Assembly: GCA_002794775.1 (NCBI GenBank)
Contig: NBAY01000015.1
Coordinates: 620,001 to 684,000, forward strand
Length of the DNA stretch: 64,000 nucleotides
Source: Porodaedalea pini
Lineage: Eukaryota > Basidiomycota > Agaricomycetes > Hymenochaetales > Hymenochaetaceae
Direction: 5' to 3'
Positions 26,134-37,556 of the stretch are shown in pieces (position 1 is the stretch's first letter; each line of letters begins with the position of its first letter). The notes beneath the pieces are model-generated. The model saw only the letters and a program-made list of their open reading frames with translations, was not told the DNA's origin and ran no database searches. Both the position numbers and the translations under genes were made by a program.

Positions 26134-26863
26134 ATGGACATCGCACGGCGGCAGGTGGCGCTCAAGGCGGCGCTGTCTTTGTTGGCTGCATCGGCGTTGC
26201 CCACAGCAAGTGCCCAGGACTGCTTCATTGACGAGTCAGAGAATCGTTTCTTCATTCTCTTGACTTAAATGCTCATCTATTTTCCTCCAGGTTCGGTAGG
26301 GAGCATTGCAGAGTATCAACAGGCGCGCGCATTGGGATTGCCATTGCCATCAGTATGTACTTTCTCGCCACGGCCCTTTGCTCGCAATATACAAACTTAC
26401 TCTCCTTCGCAACGTCGCAGTCGTCGTCTTCATCGTCCTCATCCTCGCCATCGGGATAACGCGGCGTCGACGCATCCAACGTGCAAACCAGGCATACGTC
26501 GTTGCGCAACAGCAACAGCCTCCCTTTGGGAATCCGTATCAGTACGGGAACACGCCCTACGATCCCACGTACACTGGAGCCGCACAGTATCCGCAGCAGT
26601 ACCCACCTCCAGGGCAGGGTCTCTATAGCCAGCAGGGGATGCAAGGCGGCTATGCACCGGTACGTTCACAGCGCCTATATGCACTAGTGATAATACTAAC
26701 AAACTCGCTCCTTTTCTCCCACCTGTGATGCTGCGCTTCGTTATGTAATCTCCGTTCTGCTTGCTATAATGTATAGCCGCAAGGACCCCCTCCTGGGTCG
26801 GAGCAGCCCCCGCAATATACCGGGTACACCGCGCCGCGTAGCCCGCCTCCGGCGAAAGTCTGA
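26134..26863 (+). CDS. Small secreted-start single-pass membrane protein with Pro/Gln/Tyr-rich tail
   Basis: Four exons. The N-terminus MDIARRQVALKAALSLLAAS and following residues look like a signal peptide cut near ASAQ-D. A short outer segment with two cysteines follows, CFIDEFGREHC. Next come a hydrophobic transmembrane stretch (GARIGIAIAIIVVFIVLILA) and a stop-transfer RRRR. The cytosolic tail is rich in Pro, Gln, Tyr and Gly (PQQYPPPGQG, GSEQPPQYTGY) and contains PPQY, a possible PY-type ligand for a Nedd4/Rsp5 ligase. This layout resembles fungal Rcr1-like proteins of chitin and trafficking control, but similarity is by architecture only. Introns were placed to keep frame, with acceptors just before V-S-T-G, V-V-V-F and P-Q-G-P-P. 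An out-of-frame upstream ATG at 26100 could lower translation. Confidence 0.65.
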
Positions 26864-27037
26864 GCGCATTGGTCTCGCAAAGATCTGGACTGTTGGATAT
26901 GATATGCTCTTTTTCGTCGTTCAATGATTCTCTTGGACTCTGATCTATTGTTATAACGATTAACCCGGCTGCCACTGTATTTTTGAATTCTAAACCAGTA
27001 GTGTTTTTATGTGCTCTCTCCACGCATGTTGCTCAGG

Positions 27038-28351
27038 TCACGTTTTAATCAATCTAGCTATTAACTCTCCCGTAACTTCGTCCTCGCAATCGATCTTTAT
27101 CGTATTCGAGTGCATTGCCCTCACAATCGGCTTAAAAATAGAATCCTGCACGAGTTCTCGCCATTCACTTCCATACAATGTAATGCATTCCAACGCCGTG
27201 AAGCGCGTTCCTTCTCCGAAAAGTGCATCGACAAGATCCCCCAGCTGCACCCACATCCACGTTTTGCTTACCTGATAATCGCAGTCCCCTTCCACGCTCG
27301 CATTGAGGCCGACGCGCTTTACACAATACTCCACCCATTCCGCCTGTGGGATATCCTGCTGATTCTTGGCCGGTGGCATAGTTGTAAAAACGGGAAACAG
27401 CAGTGTCTCGACGTTCGGACAGTATCCGAGTGCGAGCGACACAGCGTCGATGCGCAGGAAGCGTGCGTACTGCCCAAGCTCGAACGTCGTGATGCGCGTC
27501 CCATAGAGCGACAGGCAGCCCGCATGCAGTGCGTAGAGTGCCAAGGGCCGCTCAAGCACGATGCGGCAGAGAGATGGAAGCTGAATGGAGAACCAGAATT
27601 CATCAGGATCACCAAGCGCGTCGCATGAATGCAGGCGCAAGGTGTGCAGCTGCGGGAGATCCAGGAGCACTTCGAGTTCTTCATCTGAGCGGGTATCGCG
27701 TCCTGGGATTGGGAAGTTGTCCTTGCCGAGTGTAAGGACGCGGAGAGAGGGTGAGCGCCAGACGAAGTGCGGTGAAGGGCCCGTGGCGGACGTCGCATCG
27801 GAAAGCGTGTTATTCCAGTCAACGCGGTGCAACTGAGTGAACGATAAATCGCCGATGGGTGGGATGTCATTTGTAAGATCGCTTGAATGGTTTGATTCGA
27901 CTAGTGCCAACGGACGCGAAAGGACCCGGATGTTTGGGCAGAGCGAAAGAATGTGCCGCGTGCTTTCTACAGTGGATCTGGATGCGATTGGAGACAGGGA
28001 AACCCTTCTGACATACTTCCCTAAATCGCTATTATTATGAGAAGCATCGCAAGAGTCTTGTATAGTACTGAGAAGAGCGCCAGAGCCATGCCGGACCCAG
28101 ATATCCTCGTATAAGAGGTTCATCGTCAGCCGCCTGAAGAGAGAGCAACTTAGAGCCAAAGAATATTTCGTCTGAAGCGCATCCTTGTCTTGCGCTCGTC
28201 GCTTATTGACGTATAGTGACTCGAAAGGAGGAAGCTCAGCCACGTTGTCGATTTCCCTGGTTGAGTTGTACGTCGCCAGCTCGAATATTGCTATCAGCAA
28301 CTCCAGAGGGAGCGAGGTTGTTTGACATCGTGTGCTAGAAATGATTGACAT
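27038..28351 (-). CDS. F-box-like protein, copy 1 (intact)
   Basis: An uninterrupted frame of 437 residues. The first true ATG is at 28351, followed within about 15 residues by the F-box-like LPLELLIAIFELATYNS. A family signature then follows (REIDNVAELPPFESLYVNKR, LLYEDIWVRHG, LCPNIRVLSRP), and the rest is leucine-rich and repeat-like. Fungal F-box proteins usually serve as SCF ubiquitin-ligase adaptors; the target is unknown. It stands head-to-head with a clear relative at 29.2 kb. Degraded relatives occur at 55.9 and 63.6 kb. Unlike most genes here it appears to have no intron. Confidence 0.75.
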   Translation of the reverse strand: MSIISSTRCQTTSLPLELLIAIFELATYNSTREIDNVAELPPFESLYVNKRRAQDKDALQTKYSLALSCSLFRRLTMNLLYEDIWVRHGSGALLSTIQDSCDASHNNSDLGKYVRRVSLSPIASRSTVESTRHILSLCPNIRVLSRPLALVESNHSSDLTNDIPPIGDLSFTQLHRVDWNNTLSDATSATGPSPHFVWRSPSLRVLTLGKDNFPIPGRDTRSDEELEVLLDLPQLHTLRLHSCDALGDPDEFWFSIQLPSLCRIVLERPLALYALHAGCLSLYGTRITTFELGQYARFLRIDAVSLALGYCPNVETLLFPVFTTMPPAKNQQDIPQAEWVEYCVKRVGLNASVEGDCDYQVSKTWMWVQLGDLVDALFGEGTRFTALECITLYGSEWRELVQDSIFKPIVRAMHSNTIKIDCEDEVTGELIARLIKT

Positions 28352-29209
28352 AGTAGGAATCCGTGGCTTCAAAGGAACGACTATTGAGCTAGACAATATA
28401 GATGCCTGTATCTAGATTTCGATCTAGAGGTGGGGTGCACAAGCCATGACCCTCAGTCTTGCAGGGAAGCAGAGAGCTTTACAACAAGCATATACTTCAT
28501 GGCAATAGATATGCATCGTACTTTGATTCGGGACGCACAATGGTTCAAGGAAAAGGGTGCTAGAGGCGCAACGATGGTGGTTTGCGGCAGAGTTTCTCGC
28601 CGCAAAGTCGTGCCGTCGGCATGAGAGCGCCGTTTGTATTATTCAAAGTCCGAAGTCCCGAGTCGACCCTCAAGGTCAAAACGGCGACCCTTTTGTGCTC
28701 GTTCACCGTCACGATACTTCTAAAGTACTGAAACCTGCAAATACTACCATTCAACTCAGGATCTTGCATCGAAGATGGAAACAGGCAATTTCGTTCTAGA
28801 TATATCTCCCGCAACACGCAAAGGAGCTGGCTCTTTGCACACTCTCAGTCTGCCAGGACAGTACCAATAATTGGCAACACCTCGGCTCTGGTTAGTGGTA
28901 GCATGTATTAAACTCAATGTTTTCATACAAAATCTGGAGCCTTGGACCTGGTTCGTGGACAAACAGACAACAGTCATGATCAAATTTATTTCGCGGAACC
29001 CATTGGCTCGAGCTGCATTGTCTTTGTCCGCCCTTGGACTACATTGCTTGGACTACTCTTTGCATCTACTAAGTACGTATTACTATCCAAGCAACACTCC
29101 AGCACTCGCCTTGCGACTCTTCTCGAGGAAAGGCGTCCGGTATGGTCCAAAACTTGTGAATGTTCTGTCCCGCAGTGCGCTCATTCCTTTTTCTTCTAGA
29201 CTCTAAGCG
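28352..29209. other. Divergent intergenic region between two F-box-like genes
   Basis: These 858 bp contain the promoters of the two head-to-head relatives. Short open frames within it show no coding character. I see no repeat or RNA gene. Confidence 0.5.
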
Positions 29210-30556
29210 ATGCCAGACTCCGATGGGTGCATTCGAATACTCCCTCTTCCTGCAGAGCTTTTGATATATATCTTTAAGCTCGCAACGGACAATCCGCTGA
29301 GGGACATCGATCGATTTGTCGAACTTCCGCCCTTCGAATCAGTCTATTCTCGAGTCCAGGAAGAAAGATGCGACGTTGCACTCAAGACGAAGCGTTCAAT
29401 CACCCTGGTGTGTTCTGCTTTCAGGCGTCTGTGTGCGGAGATGATGTACGAAGACATACGAGTACGTTATGGCTCAGCTGGCCTTGCCGATGCTCTGGAA
29501 CGATCTGAAGCACTTTCACCTGGCTCGGGGTTGGGAAGGGTGGTGAAGCGGGCGATCTTGTTTCCTGTTGATCTGGAGAATCATTTCACTCCTTCCGATA
29601 GAGTCTGCAGACAGACTCGCCGCATCTTAGCCTGTTGTCCTAATATCCGCGCTATTTTTCGACCGAAGAGCGCAGTGTCGAATGAAGGCGACGATGAAGC
29701 TTCAAAGGCTGACAGCCCTCTAAAGTATGCTCTGCTATTTCGCTCCTTGCAGCGTGTCGATTGGTCAAGTTGTCCCTGCGACGACCCACCTGTTCTCGCT
29801 CAGATTCCTCATTCAGTCTGGAGTTCTGAATCATTGCACACGCTATCCGTCGGTGTCAAGGAGTGGTCTCGCTTTCCCGGCATGCAGGAAACAGAGACAA
29901 CGAATATCTTCTCCAAGATTCGTACGCTACGTGTCCGGTCCCTCGATGCTTTCGGTATCCCTGGCCAGCGTCTTTTCACGCTCGAATTACCATCTCTGCA
30001 GCGCCTTGTGCTCGACCAGCCGGACTCGATGTATGCCCTCTTCAGCGTAGTCCGATATGGTGACCAGATCAATACGCTTGAGTTTGGATTACATTCCGGA
30101 TTCCTCGAGCACGACTATATCATGATTCTTCTGGTCTATTGTCCAAATACAACCGACCTATACTTTCCCGTGTTCACGACCTATGTTACTCGTCGGAACG
30201 CACCAAGAACGTTTTTCACATACTCTATAAAACATGTCGTACTGCATGCGGCAGTTGAAAACGGGCATGAAGTCGACGACAGCTGGAAATGGGAGCATCT
30301 AACTTCTCAATTCGAGACGCTATGCGGAGAGGAGTCTCGCTTCACGAAGCTTGAGCGGATAACCCTATACGGTACAGAATGGAGAGGGCTCGCGGGCGAT
30401 CCTAGATTGAGACCCTCTTTGCGCCTATTGGATTCTAGAGGAGTCATCTTGGCCTGTGAGGACGATGATTCCAGATTGCTTTTGGAACAAAATATTGCCA
30501 GGGAAGCGCCATCTGATGGCGCTGCAACTACTACAAATTGCGCAGGCTTTGTTTAA
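29210..30556 (+). CDS. F-box-like protein, copy 2 (intact)
   Basis: A single-exon frame of 448 residues. F-box-like motif LPAELLIYIFKLATDNPLRD is followed by VELPPFESVYSR, MMYEDIRVRYGSAG, CCPNIRAIFRP and leucine-rich segments such as LPSLQRLVLDQPDSMYALF. It is clearly homologous to the minus-strand gene at 27.0-28.4 kb, for example ERITLYGTEWRGL here against ECITLYGSEWREL there, but well diverged. Probable SCF adaptor by family; target unknown. The gene ends about 250 bp before the fold-back repeat. Confidence 0.75.
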   Translation: MPDSDGCIRILPLPAELLIYIFKLATDNPLRDIDRFVELPPFESVYSRVQEERCDVALKTKRSITLVCSAFRRLCAEMMYEDIRVRYGSAGLADALERSEALSPGSGLGRVVKRAILFPVDLENHFTPSDRVCRQTRRILACCPNIRAIFRPKSAVSNEGDDEASKADSPLKYALLFRSLQRVDWSSCPCDDPPVLAQIPHSVWSSESLHTLSVGVKEWSRFPGMQETETTNIFSKIRTLRVRSLDAFGIPGQRLFTLELPSLQRLVLDQPDSMYALFSVVRYGDQINTLEFGLHSGFLEHDYIMILLVYCPNTTDLYFPVFTTYVTRRNAPRTFFTYSIKHVVLHAAVENGHEVDDSWKWEHLTSQFETLCGEESRFTKLERITLYGTEWRGLAGDPRLRPSLRLLDSRGVILACEDDDSRLLLEQNIAREAPSDGAATTTNCAGFV

Positions 30557-30812
30557 TATATTGTCCTTCCTGATGCCGGACTTTTAACTCTATACGGTCT
30601 TTCCGAACAACATACTGTGACTTAATATAATAACAGCGAATTATCATCTCTGAAGGCTTCTTCCCTCCGTACATAACCCGAACGGAGCATTACGCTTCTC
30701 TTCCTACAAATCTATTTGCTTCTATCTGCGAGGTAGCAACGTGAAGTCTCGCCGAGATGTACTCTATTCGTTGTTCCTCAGGGGATAACTGAGGGAATGC
30801 GTACCGCAGATG

Positions 30813-31668
30813 ATTACAGCCATTTTCATAAGTCCTGCGACACGTGCATGTCACGTGAAGTGAGCCGCGTCAGAGCCAAAATGTCAAAAAATTAGAATGA
30901 ATGCCTATTTTCTCTGTAAATTCTGCACAGTACCTGCTCATTAAGTACTCAAAAAAAGGCACGGTTCTCAGGAGCAGAAATATGTAAAATATGGAGCAAT
31001 ACATTGACTGTGTAGGTGGGTGGAGATCAAACAAGTGCAGCTGGTCTGTTCTCTCATACATTTCCACTGAGATTCAAAAATTATGGCTCCCCTACATCTA
31101 CCTATAAAATTCTTTCCTATGTCTGTAAATTAAGTATATGACTATACCAACATCTCCTGCAAGTTTGAAGCCAATCCATTCAGTATTCATGGTGCAGCAG
31201 CAAGATTTGTGTTCTACTCTGCAAGACCTGTTGTGAGAAAAGGAGGATGGAAAGAGCTTGAAGTGGAACACAAATCTTGCTGCTGCACCATGAATACTGA
31301 ATGGATTGGCTTCAAACTTGCAGGAGATGTTGGTATAGTCATATACTTAATTTACAGACATAGGAAAGAATTTTATAGGTAGATGTAGGGGAGCCATAAT
31401 TTTTGAATCTCAGTGGAAATGTATGAGAGAACAGACCAGCTGCACTTGTTTGATCTCCACCTGCCTACACAGTCAATGTATTGCTCCATATTTTACATAT
31501 TTTGGCTCCTGAGAACCGTTCCTTTTTTTTGAGTACTTAATGAGCAGGTACTGTGCAGAATTTACAGAGAAAATCAACATTTACTCTATTTTTTCGACAT
31601 TTTGGCTCTGACACGGCTCACTTCACGTGACATGCACGTGTCGCAGGACTTATGAAAATGGCTGTAAT
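30813..31668. repeat. Fold-back (near-palindromic) repeat, ~402-bp arms
   Basis: The left arm 30813-31214 starts ATTACAGCC and the right arm 31266-31668 ends GGCTGTAAT. The arms are reverse complements with scattered single differences and small indels, separated by a 51-bp spacer. A transcript across it would form a hairpin of about 400 bp. No coding capacity is apparent. Its right end overlaps the first bases of the giant transposon terminus. Confidence 0.9.
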
Positions 31669-31702
31669 ATTGCACTTCAGGTACCCCTTTTACCCAGACC
31701 TC

Positions 31703-31737
31703 TTAGGTGTAACTTAGCCCAATTGAGTTACACCTAA
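31703..31737. repeat. Subterminal hairpin with 12-bp arms
   Basis: TTAGGTGTAACT and AGTTACACCTAA are perfect reverse complements separated by 11 bp. The same hairpin is at 54702-54736 in the right repeat. It is a candidate transposase-recognition structure by position only. Confidence 0.7.
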
Positions 31738-32303
31738 AGGTGCCTGTCCTGATATGTATATATATAGTCTGGGATGTCCCAGGGCAGGGGATGTTCCTGT
31801 AAGTTAATACCTATTAGCGCAGTTACCATAGGGCTGTCCCTCTGTTGTCACTGGGTGCCAGGGGGACTTTTCACTGGGATTTCCCCAGGTAATTTCAACC
31901 TAGTTTTATATTAAAAAATTGATATTTTAGGGCTTAAATTAGCAATCCCATGTTAGTTTTGAACAGTTGTGATGCATTTAATGCTTGGCCTTGTGCATGG
32001 CCACTTTATACATACTAGGCAGCTGCTACTCTTTGAATATTATCATAGATTCAGCTTCACTGGATATTTGTATGACAACAGATATGATATGGCTACACAT
32101 CTCTAGCTTTGAATATAAGGAAAGTCCTCTTTTAATCTCTATATAGCATGACCACAAGTAGAACTTTGAGAAATGATGACCTCAGTGATAACAACAGAGA
32201 TTGAGCCTCTGTAATTTATAGAATACACCCATGTTCTTAATTATTATGATTTAGAATACCTAGGAATGACTTTAACTGATAAGTATATGTATCTCATATC
32301 TAT

Positions 32304-32970
32304 GGGGATAGCTCAGAGATAATAACCCAGGGATAGCCCAGATATAAATACAGAGGGATAGCCCAGACATAATTTCATAGGGATAGCCCAGAGATCATAA
32401 CTCAGGGATGGCCCAGAGATAATAATGCAGGGATAGCCCAGAGATAATAATGCAGGGATAGCCCAGATATAAATACAGAGGGATAGCCCAGACATAATTT
32501 CATAGAGATAGCCCAGAGATCATAACTCAGGGATAGCCCAGAGATAATAATCCAGGGATAGCCCAGAGATAATAATGCAGGGATAGCCCAGAGATAATAA
32601 CTCAGGGATAGCCCAGAGATAATAATCCAGGGATGGCCCAGAGATAATAATCCAGGGATAGCCCAGAGATAATAATCCAGGGATAGCCCAGAGATAATAA
32701 CTCAGGGATAGCCCAGAGATAATAATCCAGGGATGGCCCAGAGATAATAATCCAGGGATAGCCCAGAGATAATAATCCAGGGATAGCCCAGAGATCATAA
32801 CTCAGGGATGGCCTAGAGATAATAATCCAGGGATGGCCCAGAGATAATAATTCAGGGATAGCCCAGAGATAATAATCCAGGGATAGCCCAGAGATAATTT
32901 CATAGGGATAGCCCAGAGATAATAACTCAGGGATCGCCCAGAAATAATAATGCAGGGATAGCCCAGAGGG
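32304..32970 (+). repeat. 25-bp minisatellite in left inverted repeat (~27 copies)
   Basis: The consensus unit is GGATAGCCCAGAGATAATAA followed by TCCAG, with variants at the last few bases and occasional ATCATAACTCAG or ATTTCATAG types. Because 25 is not a multiple of three and the unit lacks stops on one strand, long spurious open frames arise. The order of variants is mirrored in the right repeat. Confidence 0.95.
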
Positions 32971-33177
32971 AACTTATTGTAATAAATAACACAAAGATCA
33001 TAGCTTCTAGGACAGTAGACCTTGTTTGTACATATAAGACTGCATCTCTCAGGCACACATCCATTATCATGACAATGCATTAGTATTCTGTCTGTCTTTG
33101 TCTTTTCATCCCACTCAATTCAGCACGGTGAATTTATAACATTGAATAAGTGTATTATTACAGGAAATTTAGATAAA

Positions 33178-36100
33178 TCAAGAAAGGACCATGCCTTCGA
33201 CTCGAGCCCATTTTTCTGGAGACATAGGCAGTGTAGACTGAGTAAAGGCAATGTCCTGTAGAAGTGGATCAGAGACATTTTCTTGGAAGCCAGATTCCAA
33301 AACTAATGCACGAGAATTATCATACTCGATTTGCTCTGCGAGCTCCAGAAACTCTCCATGCTCAACTCGAAGCTCATCTGCATGAAGTCCATCATCTGAC
33401 TCGTCATCTACTCCATCTTCTTCTGCTCCGAGACTAGGTGCAAAAAGGAAAGATGACCGCATGGCCGTGACTGTATGATACACAGCTGCGTCTCGAAGTT
33501 GTTTAAAGTCCGCTATTTCTTCCATTGTCGGTCCCCAATTTGCATTATAAGCTGAGTCCACAGGAGGAACATATTCCAGCTTGTTGCACCATTCAACGCA
33601 TAGAGCCAATAGCTCCTTTTGTCTGACTTGAAGGGCATATGCGAGACCAGATGTAGCGGCTGTTGAAGATATGAAATTCAAACCTGATCACATGTTAAAT
33701 AAAGAGCTCACAAGCAGACTGTAATGCGTTGATTGTACGCCTCCAAACATCGCGGAACCAATCCTGGAGAGCGGTTTTCTCTTTACTTAATCGCTGGAGC
33801 TCTTTGCGGCATCATTTAGCATCTAGGAAAGCACATATACCTCTCCTAGCATCCTCATCACCCATCCAACGAGGCACATCAGTATCATTAACGTCAGATA
33901 GACCATCGTCCTGCCATATATCATTATCAATGTCCAAATCAAATAGTCCCTTGATTGTTATGGGTGTTGGACATTTCGCGTCATGGGGAGCATCCTTCCA
34001 TAGTTTATCGCATAACACATTGTATGTTTTGGTGAGCTGAACTATGCCTGGCTCGCGACGCCTCAACTGGGATTCAATGAGCTCGTATTTTTTCTGTTCT
34101 GAATGCGCAAAACGTGAGGAAACAATTAAGCTGAGTTTAATTGAAAGTACCTCCAGATGTTGAATGTTGAGCACGGTAAGGACGTTCTAGATTCTGAAGT
34201 TCAAATTTGCGAGTCTGAAGTTTTGTTAGAAGGCGGCTGCGCAAAGCACGAGCATTCATACGATCATTGATGAATGAACTATTTTTTTAGCAATAAAAGC
34301 TTATCCTGATCCTCAACGCCAAGAAGACCTTTCTTCTTTTTCATGTCCTTGAGTAAACGAGCATGTGCAGACTCCAACTTCTTAACAGAGTCATTAATGG
34401 CATCAATATCAACATTTTCATCGCTCTCCAAACTTCTGTGTAAGCAGTTGATTCTCTGAATCATTGCATCACATCGTGTCTGGAGGTTGATGATTTCTTC
34501 TATCGCTGTTCGTCCCGCAGCTTTCAACTGACCTGTACAAACAGTAGCTGGCACATCATTTATCATTCAGTGGACACAGTGAAAGAAACACACGTGGAAG
34601 TGCTTTAGACTGATGCTCGAGCTGAGCGTCCCATTCCTTAACAAGTTCTTCTTCTGAGATATTGATTTCTCTTAGCTTCATCTCGGCATCTTGAAGGCGC
34701 CTGTAGCATTCTCGTGTCCGCTTGAGTAGCCATGATCCAAGCTTGAAAAGGCTGTTGCTGCTGGAGTATTGGACTTAAGTATCGATGACATGCAATCGCT
34801 CGTAATACTAAAAAAGATGTGATCAATGCATGATGGTTTTATGGAAATGCTCAGACTTACTCCACTTATGCGAAGAGTTGGGATAAGGTGTTTTATTGAA
34901 CTCCAAAAACGCTCGCATCCTTCACCATCCGTCAAGCCGAAGCCATTACATTTTCGAGGGTGGTAGACAATCTGACATGCCCATTGATGACCATATGCGT
35001 GGAAGACAGAAATAGCAAAGATCATGCGAGCAGCGTATTCAGGCAGAAACCCCCACTTAGCTATACTACGGTGGAGCTGGCAGCCTACGTCATATAATAC
35101 ACCAACGATCGCATTGTCAGGAATATGTTGGAAAAGGGTCTGCAGAAGGGCAAGAGTGTAGTGTTGCTTCTCACCTGCGGACCACATGTTGGTGAGCCAG
35201 AGGACGCGATTGTGTCGACAGAGAAGTGCCATGAGTCCTGTATCTAAGAAAAATCTTGTGCTCGCTTTCTGTCGACGGTCATCCGCAGCTTTAAATGATG
35301 ACTTGCATTCATCCAAGATCTCATCTGAAACTTTCAGTGTGTGACTCGCTGTCGTACGTTCCACTGCTGAGTCGTCTCGATTACGCTTAGCATGGTCAGG
35401 ACGAAGGCGAGCAACTTCGATCTCCATAGCCTTCAAATTATCCTCAGATAAGAAAACAGTCTTAGGGTGAACGTTCGGGGCTCCATTGTCAGTCTTTCCC
35501 CTCTTCTGCTGGAAACATGCATCGATGCAAACATTAAAGTCCATACTAAAAAGTACCGTATTAGCACATTTGAAGGACTCTGTAGAAAGATGCATACGGT
35601 AGACTGGGGTCATGTTTCCAGTTGGGTCCTCCAAAACACGCAGGACAACGTTCTTGAAGGTATAGCGATGGCAGCTTCGGTTCAGCATAGAACTCAATCG
35701 ACGTGCCTTCATACAGTGTCCAAGTCAAAACATCTTGGTCAGTAATAGTTCCGTGCACACATCAAAGAATACGCACTGTCGTTACCTGCGTTCTGAACTT
35801 CTTCAGCCAATTTCTCTTCTTGCAAACTTCCTAGGACATCTGTGAGTCATGTATTGCATAGTTAATAGCTAGATAATCAGACATTATACCTTCGTAGTCG
35901 GAATCATCACCATTCAGGTTTCCCAAGGGCATATTGTTTCTCGGGCACGGAGAACTAGGTACAGAGCTCGAATCTCCACCATCTTCACCACTGCTAGCTT
36001 CACTACGCAAAGGCTGAGCATCATATGCCGTCGGTCTTATCATAGAATCAACGTGTTCCCATGCAGCATCACACAATGTACCGAACCAATGTAAACATTT

Positions 36101-37003
36101 ACAGAACCTCTTTCGTAACGAGTCCTTCGAATAAAAGATCAATATAGGTGTGACACGAACATGAGAATGTGTACGTACGGAAGACTCGAACAAATATCCA
36201 CGGGTGCTTAAGAAGGCCTCTAAGGTATTGCAGAGTGCCGTTTTGTTTGGCGGGATTCGTACAAAGAGCTCTAAGCAGAAGTCGAGGACATTTAAATCAA
36301 CAGCTAAAGTTGGGAAACACGGTGCACAGCCGAAGAAACCTTTGTCAAGCAACTGGAACGGCACTGAGTTGCAAGCGCAAGTAAAGACATTTATCTTTTC
36401 AAGCCCTACAAACTGAAAGTCAGCTTTGTAGCTTATATGGGGAGAATAGAACATACCTGTAAAAGATACACACAGTATCTCAATTTCCATTCACGCACCC
36501 ATGCACGTACATCAAGAGGACGAAGTCGATACCACCGGGTGTCGAAGGTTTTCCGAACGGTGAAGAATGTCGAGGTATGGGATAACAAGTCCAGGTATTA
36601 CATCTTCGGACCACCGTTGGTGCTGTCTGAGTCGCTTACGGCGGAACCTTGACAGTGTAGGATCGATAGGTGTGCGTCGAGATGATGCAAAGATACTGTC
36701 ATGTCCATGATTCTCGAAATTATCAATAAAATTATCAGGAAGCTCGCAATTGTCAGAAGGCGAAGGCTTTCTAGGGGACGGAGATGGGGAAGCCTCGGAT
36801 GGTCGAGTGCCTTGGGCATGTATAAGCGTCCGGCCGAAAGGCAGGAAGACGACAGGTTGCTGACTCTGTGTACGTGAGCTTCTAGAGCGCGGAGTGTCGC
36901 TGAAGAGCTCCGAAGTCGACAGTCCCGGGATCAGAGCTGGGGACGGTGGGTTGTTCACGAGGGCGGCAAGCTCCTTCAGCCGCTTGCCAGATCTTCTGGT
37001 CAT
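33178..37003 (-). pseudogene. CxC1-KDZ transposase gene with premature stops
   Basis: Multi-exon transposase gene. The start ATG at 37003 gives MTRRSGKRLKELAALVNN. After intron removal a CxC1-type cysteine cluster follows (CACNSV, then GFFGCAPCFPTLAVDLNVLD and SKDSLRKRF). Next are CPACFGG, the probable first catalytic Asp in FNVCIDACF, RFFLDTGLMALLCRH, YDVGCQLHR, and the acidic/aromatic motif FGLTDGEGCERFWSS. The C-terminal helical region (RKFELQNLERPYR, RRREPGIVQLTKTYN, DIDNDIWQDDGL) matches KDZ proteins and ends at 33178. Three lesions break it: TAA at 34775-34777 in an exon, a seven-A run at 34282-34288 that is one base too long for the expected frame, and TGA at 33812-33814. With these the product lacks the last third. 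Splice choices are mine. Confidence 0.85.
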
Positions 37004-37556
37004 CGCTAGTATGAAGAACGTTGCAATGAAAGAAGGGGAAATGCGAGACATCCAAGTTGCAAACCACTAAATGCATGTATCAGTAACTTTTCGCTAAGAT
37101 ATGGAAGATGTTTTTTTTTTTTACCAGCGAGCCTCTATGTGAGAATAGAACATTATTGTGGTTTGTGGCCTGCAATCTGTCCTTTGTTTTCGTTAACGAG
37201 CCACTGATCGATCAAAAACTAAAAGAAAACTCATCTTTTGTTCTGTCCTTTCCGGCTTCATCTTAAGCTACGTGGTTGCACCGTATCCTTCTCCACACCA
37301 ACGCTCCTGGTCACTGACGCATTCCACACTGCTATTGTTCAAACCATATACTTTGAGCACCTTATACTATCGAGGTACATTCTTTTTTTCCCTTTCCATT
37401 GGTCCCGCAGAATGCTCATTTGCAAAACTATCTACCATACATGCACAGACTGGAGCCCCAAAAATGCGTTCAACAGCTTTCAACCACAGTATACATTCGG
37501 TTCACATATCGACTTGCCAATCCAAGTATATGTCTCAAACAGATCACTCGACTCTC
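37004..37556. other. Non-coding interval inside giant transposon
   Basis: This gap lies between the transposase start and the end of the proteasome-like fragment. It should hold the transposase promoter. The last third of a beta-7 gene would be expected here on the minus strand, but I could not recognise it. Confidence 0.45.

Larger units (their letters stand above)
31681..33034 (+). repeat. Left terminal inverted repeat of giant transposon
   Basis: 1,354 bp, the reverse complement of 53405-54758. Position x here pairs with 86439-x without any gap, which I checked at several internal landmarks. It starts GTACCCCTTTTACCC, holds a 12-bp-arm hairpin near the outside, and its inner half is a 25-bp minisatellite. 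Confidence 0.95.

Noticed and set aside
30805..30810. GCAGAT on both sides of fold-back plus transposon as a target-site duplication
   Set aside because: Only six bases match (the right copy is near 55,434), and the position does not coincide with both inferred ends.
32313..33080. Long open frames of repeated ISGLSLDYYLWAIPG-type sequence, also at 53,641-54,126
   Set aside because: They are the 25-bp minisatellite read through. The frame rotates every unit, and both copies are mirror images inside the transposon repeats. No sign of a gene.
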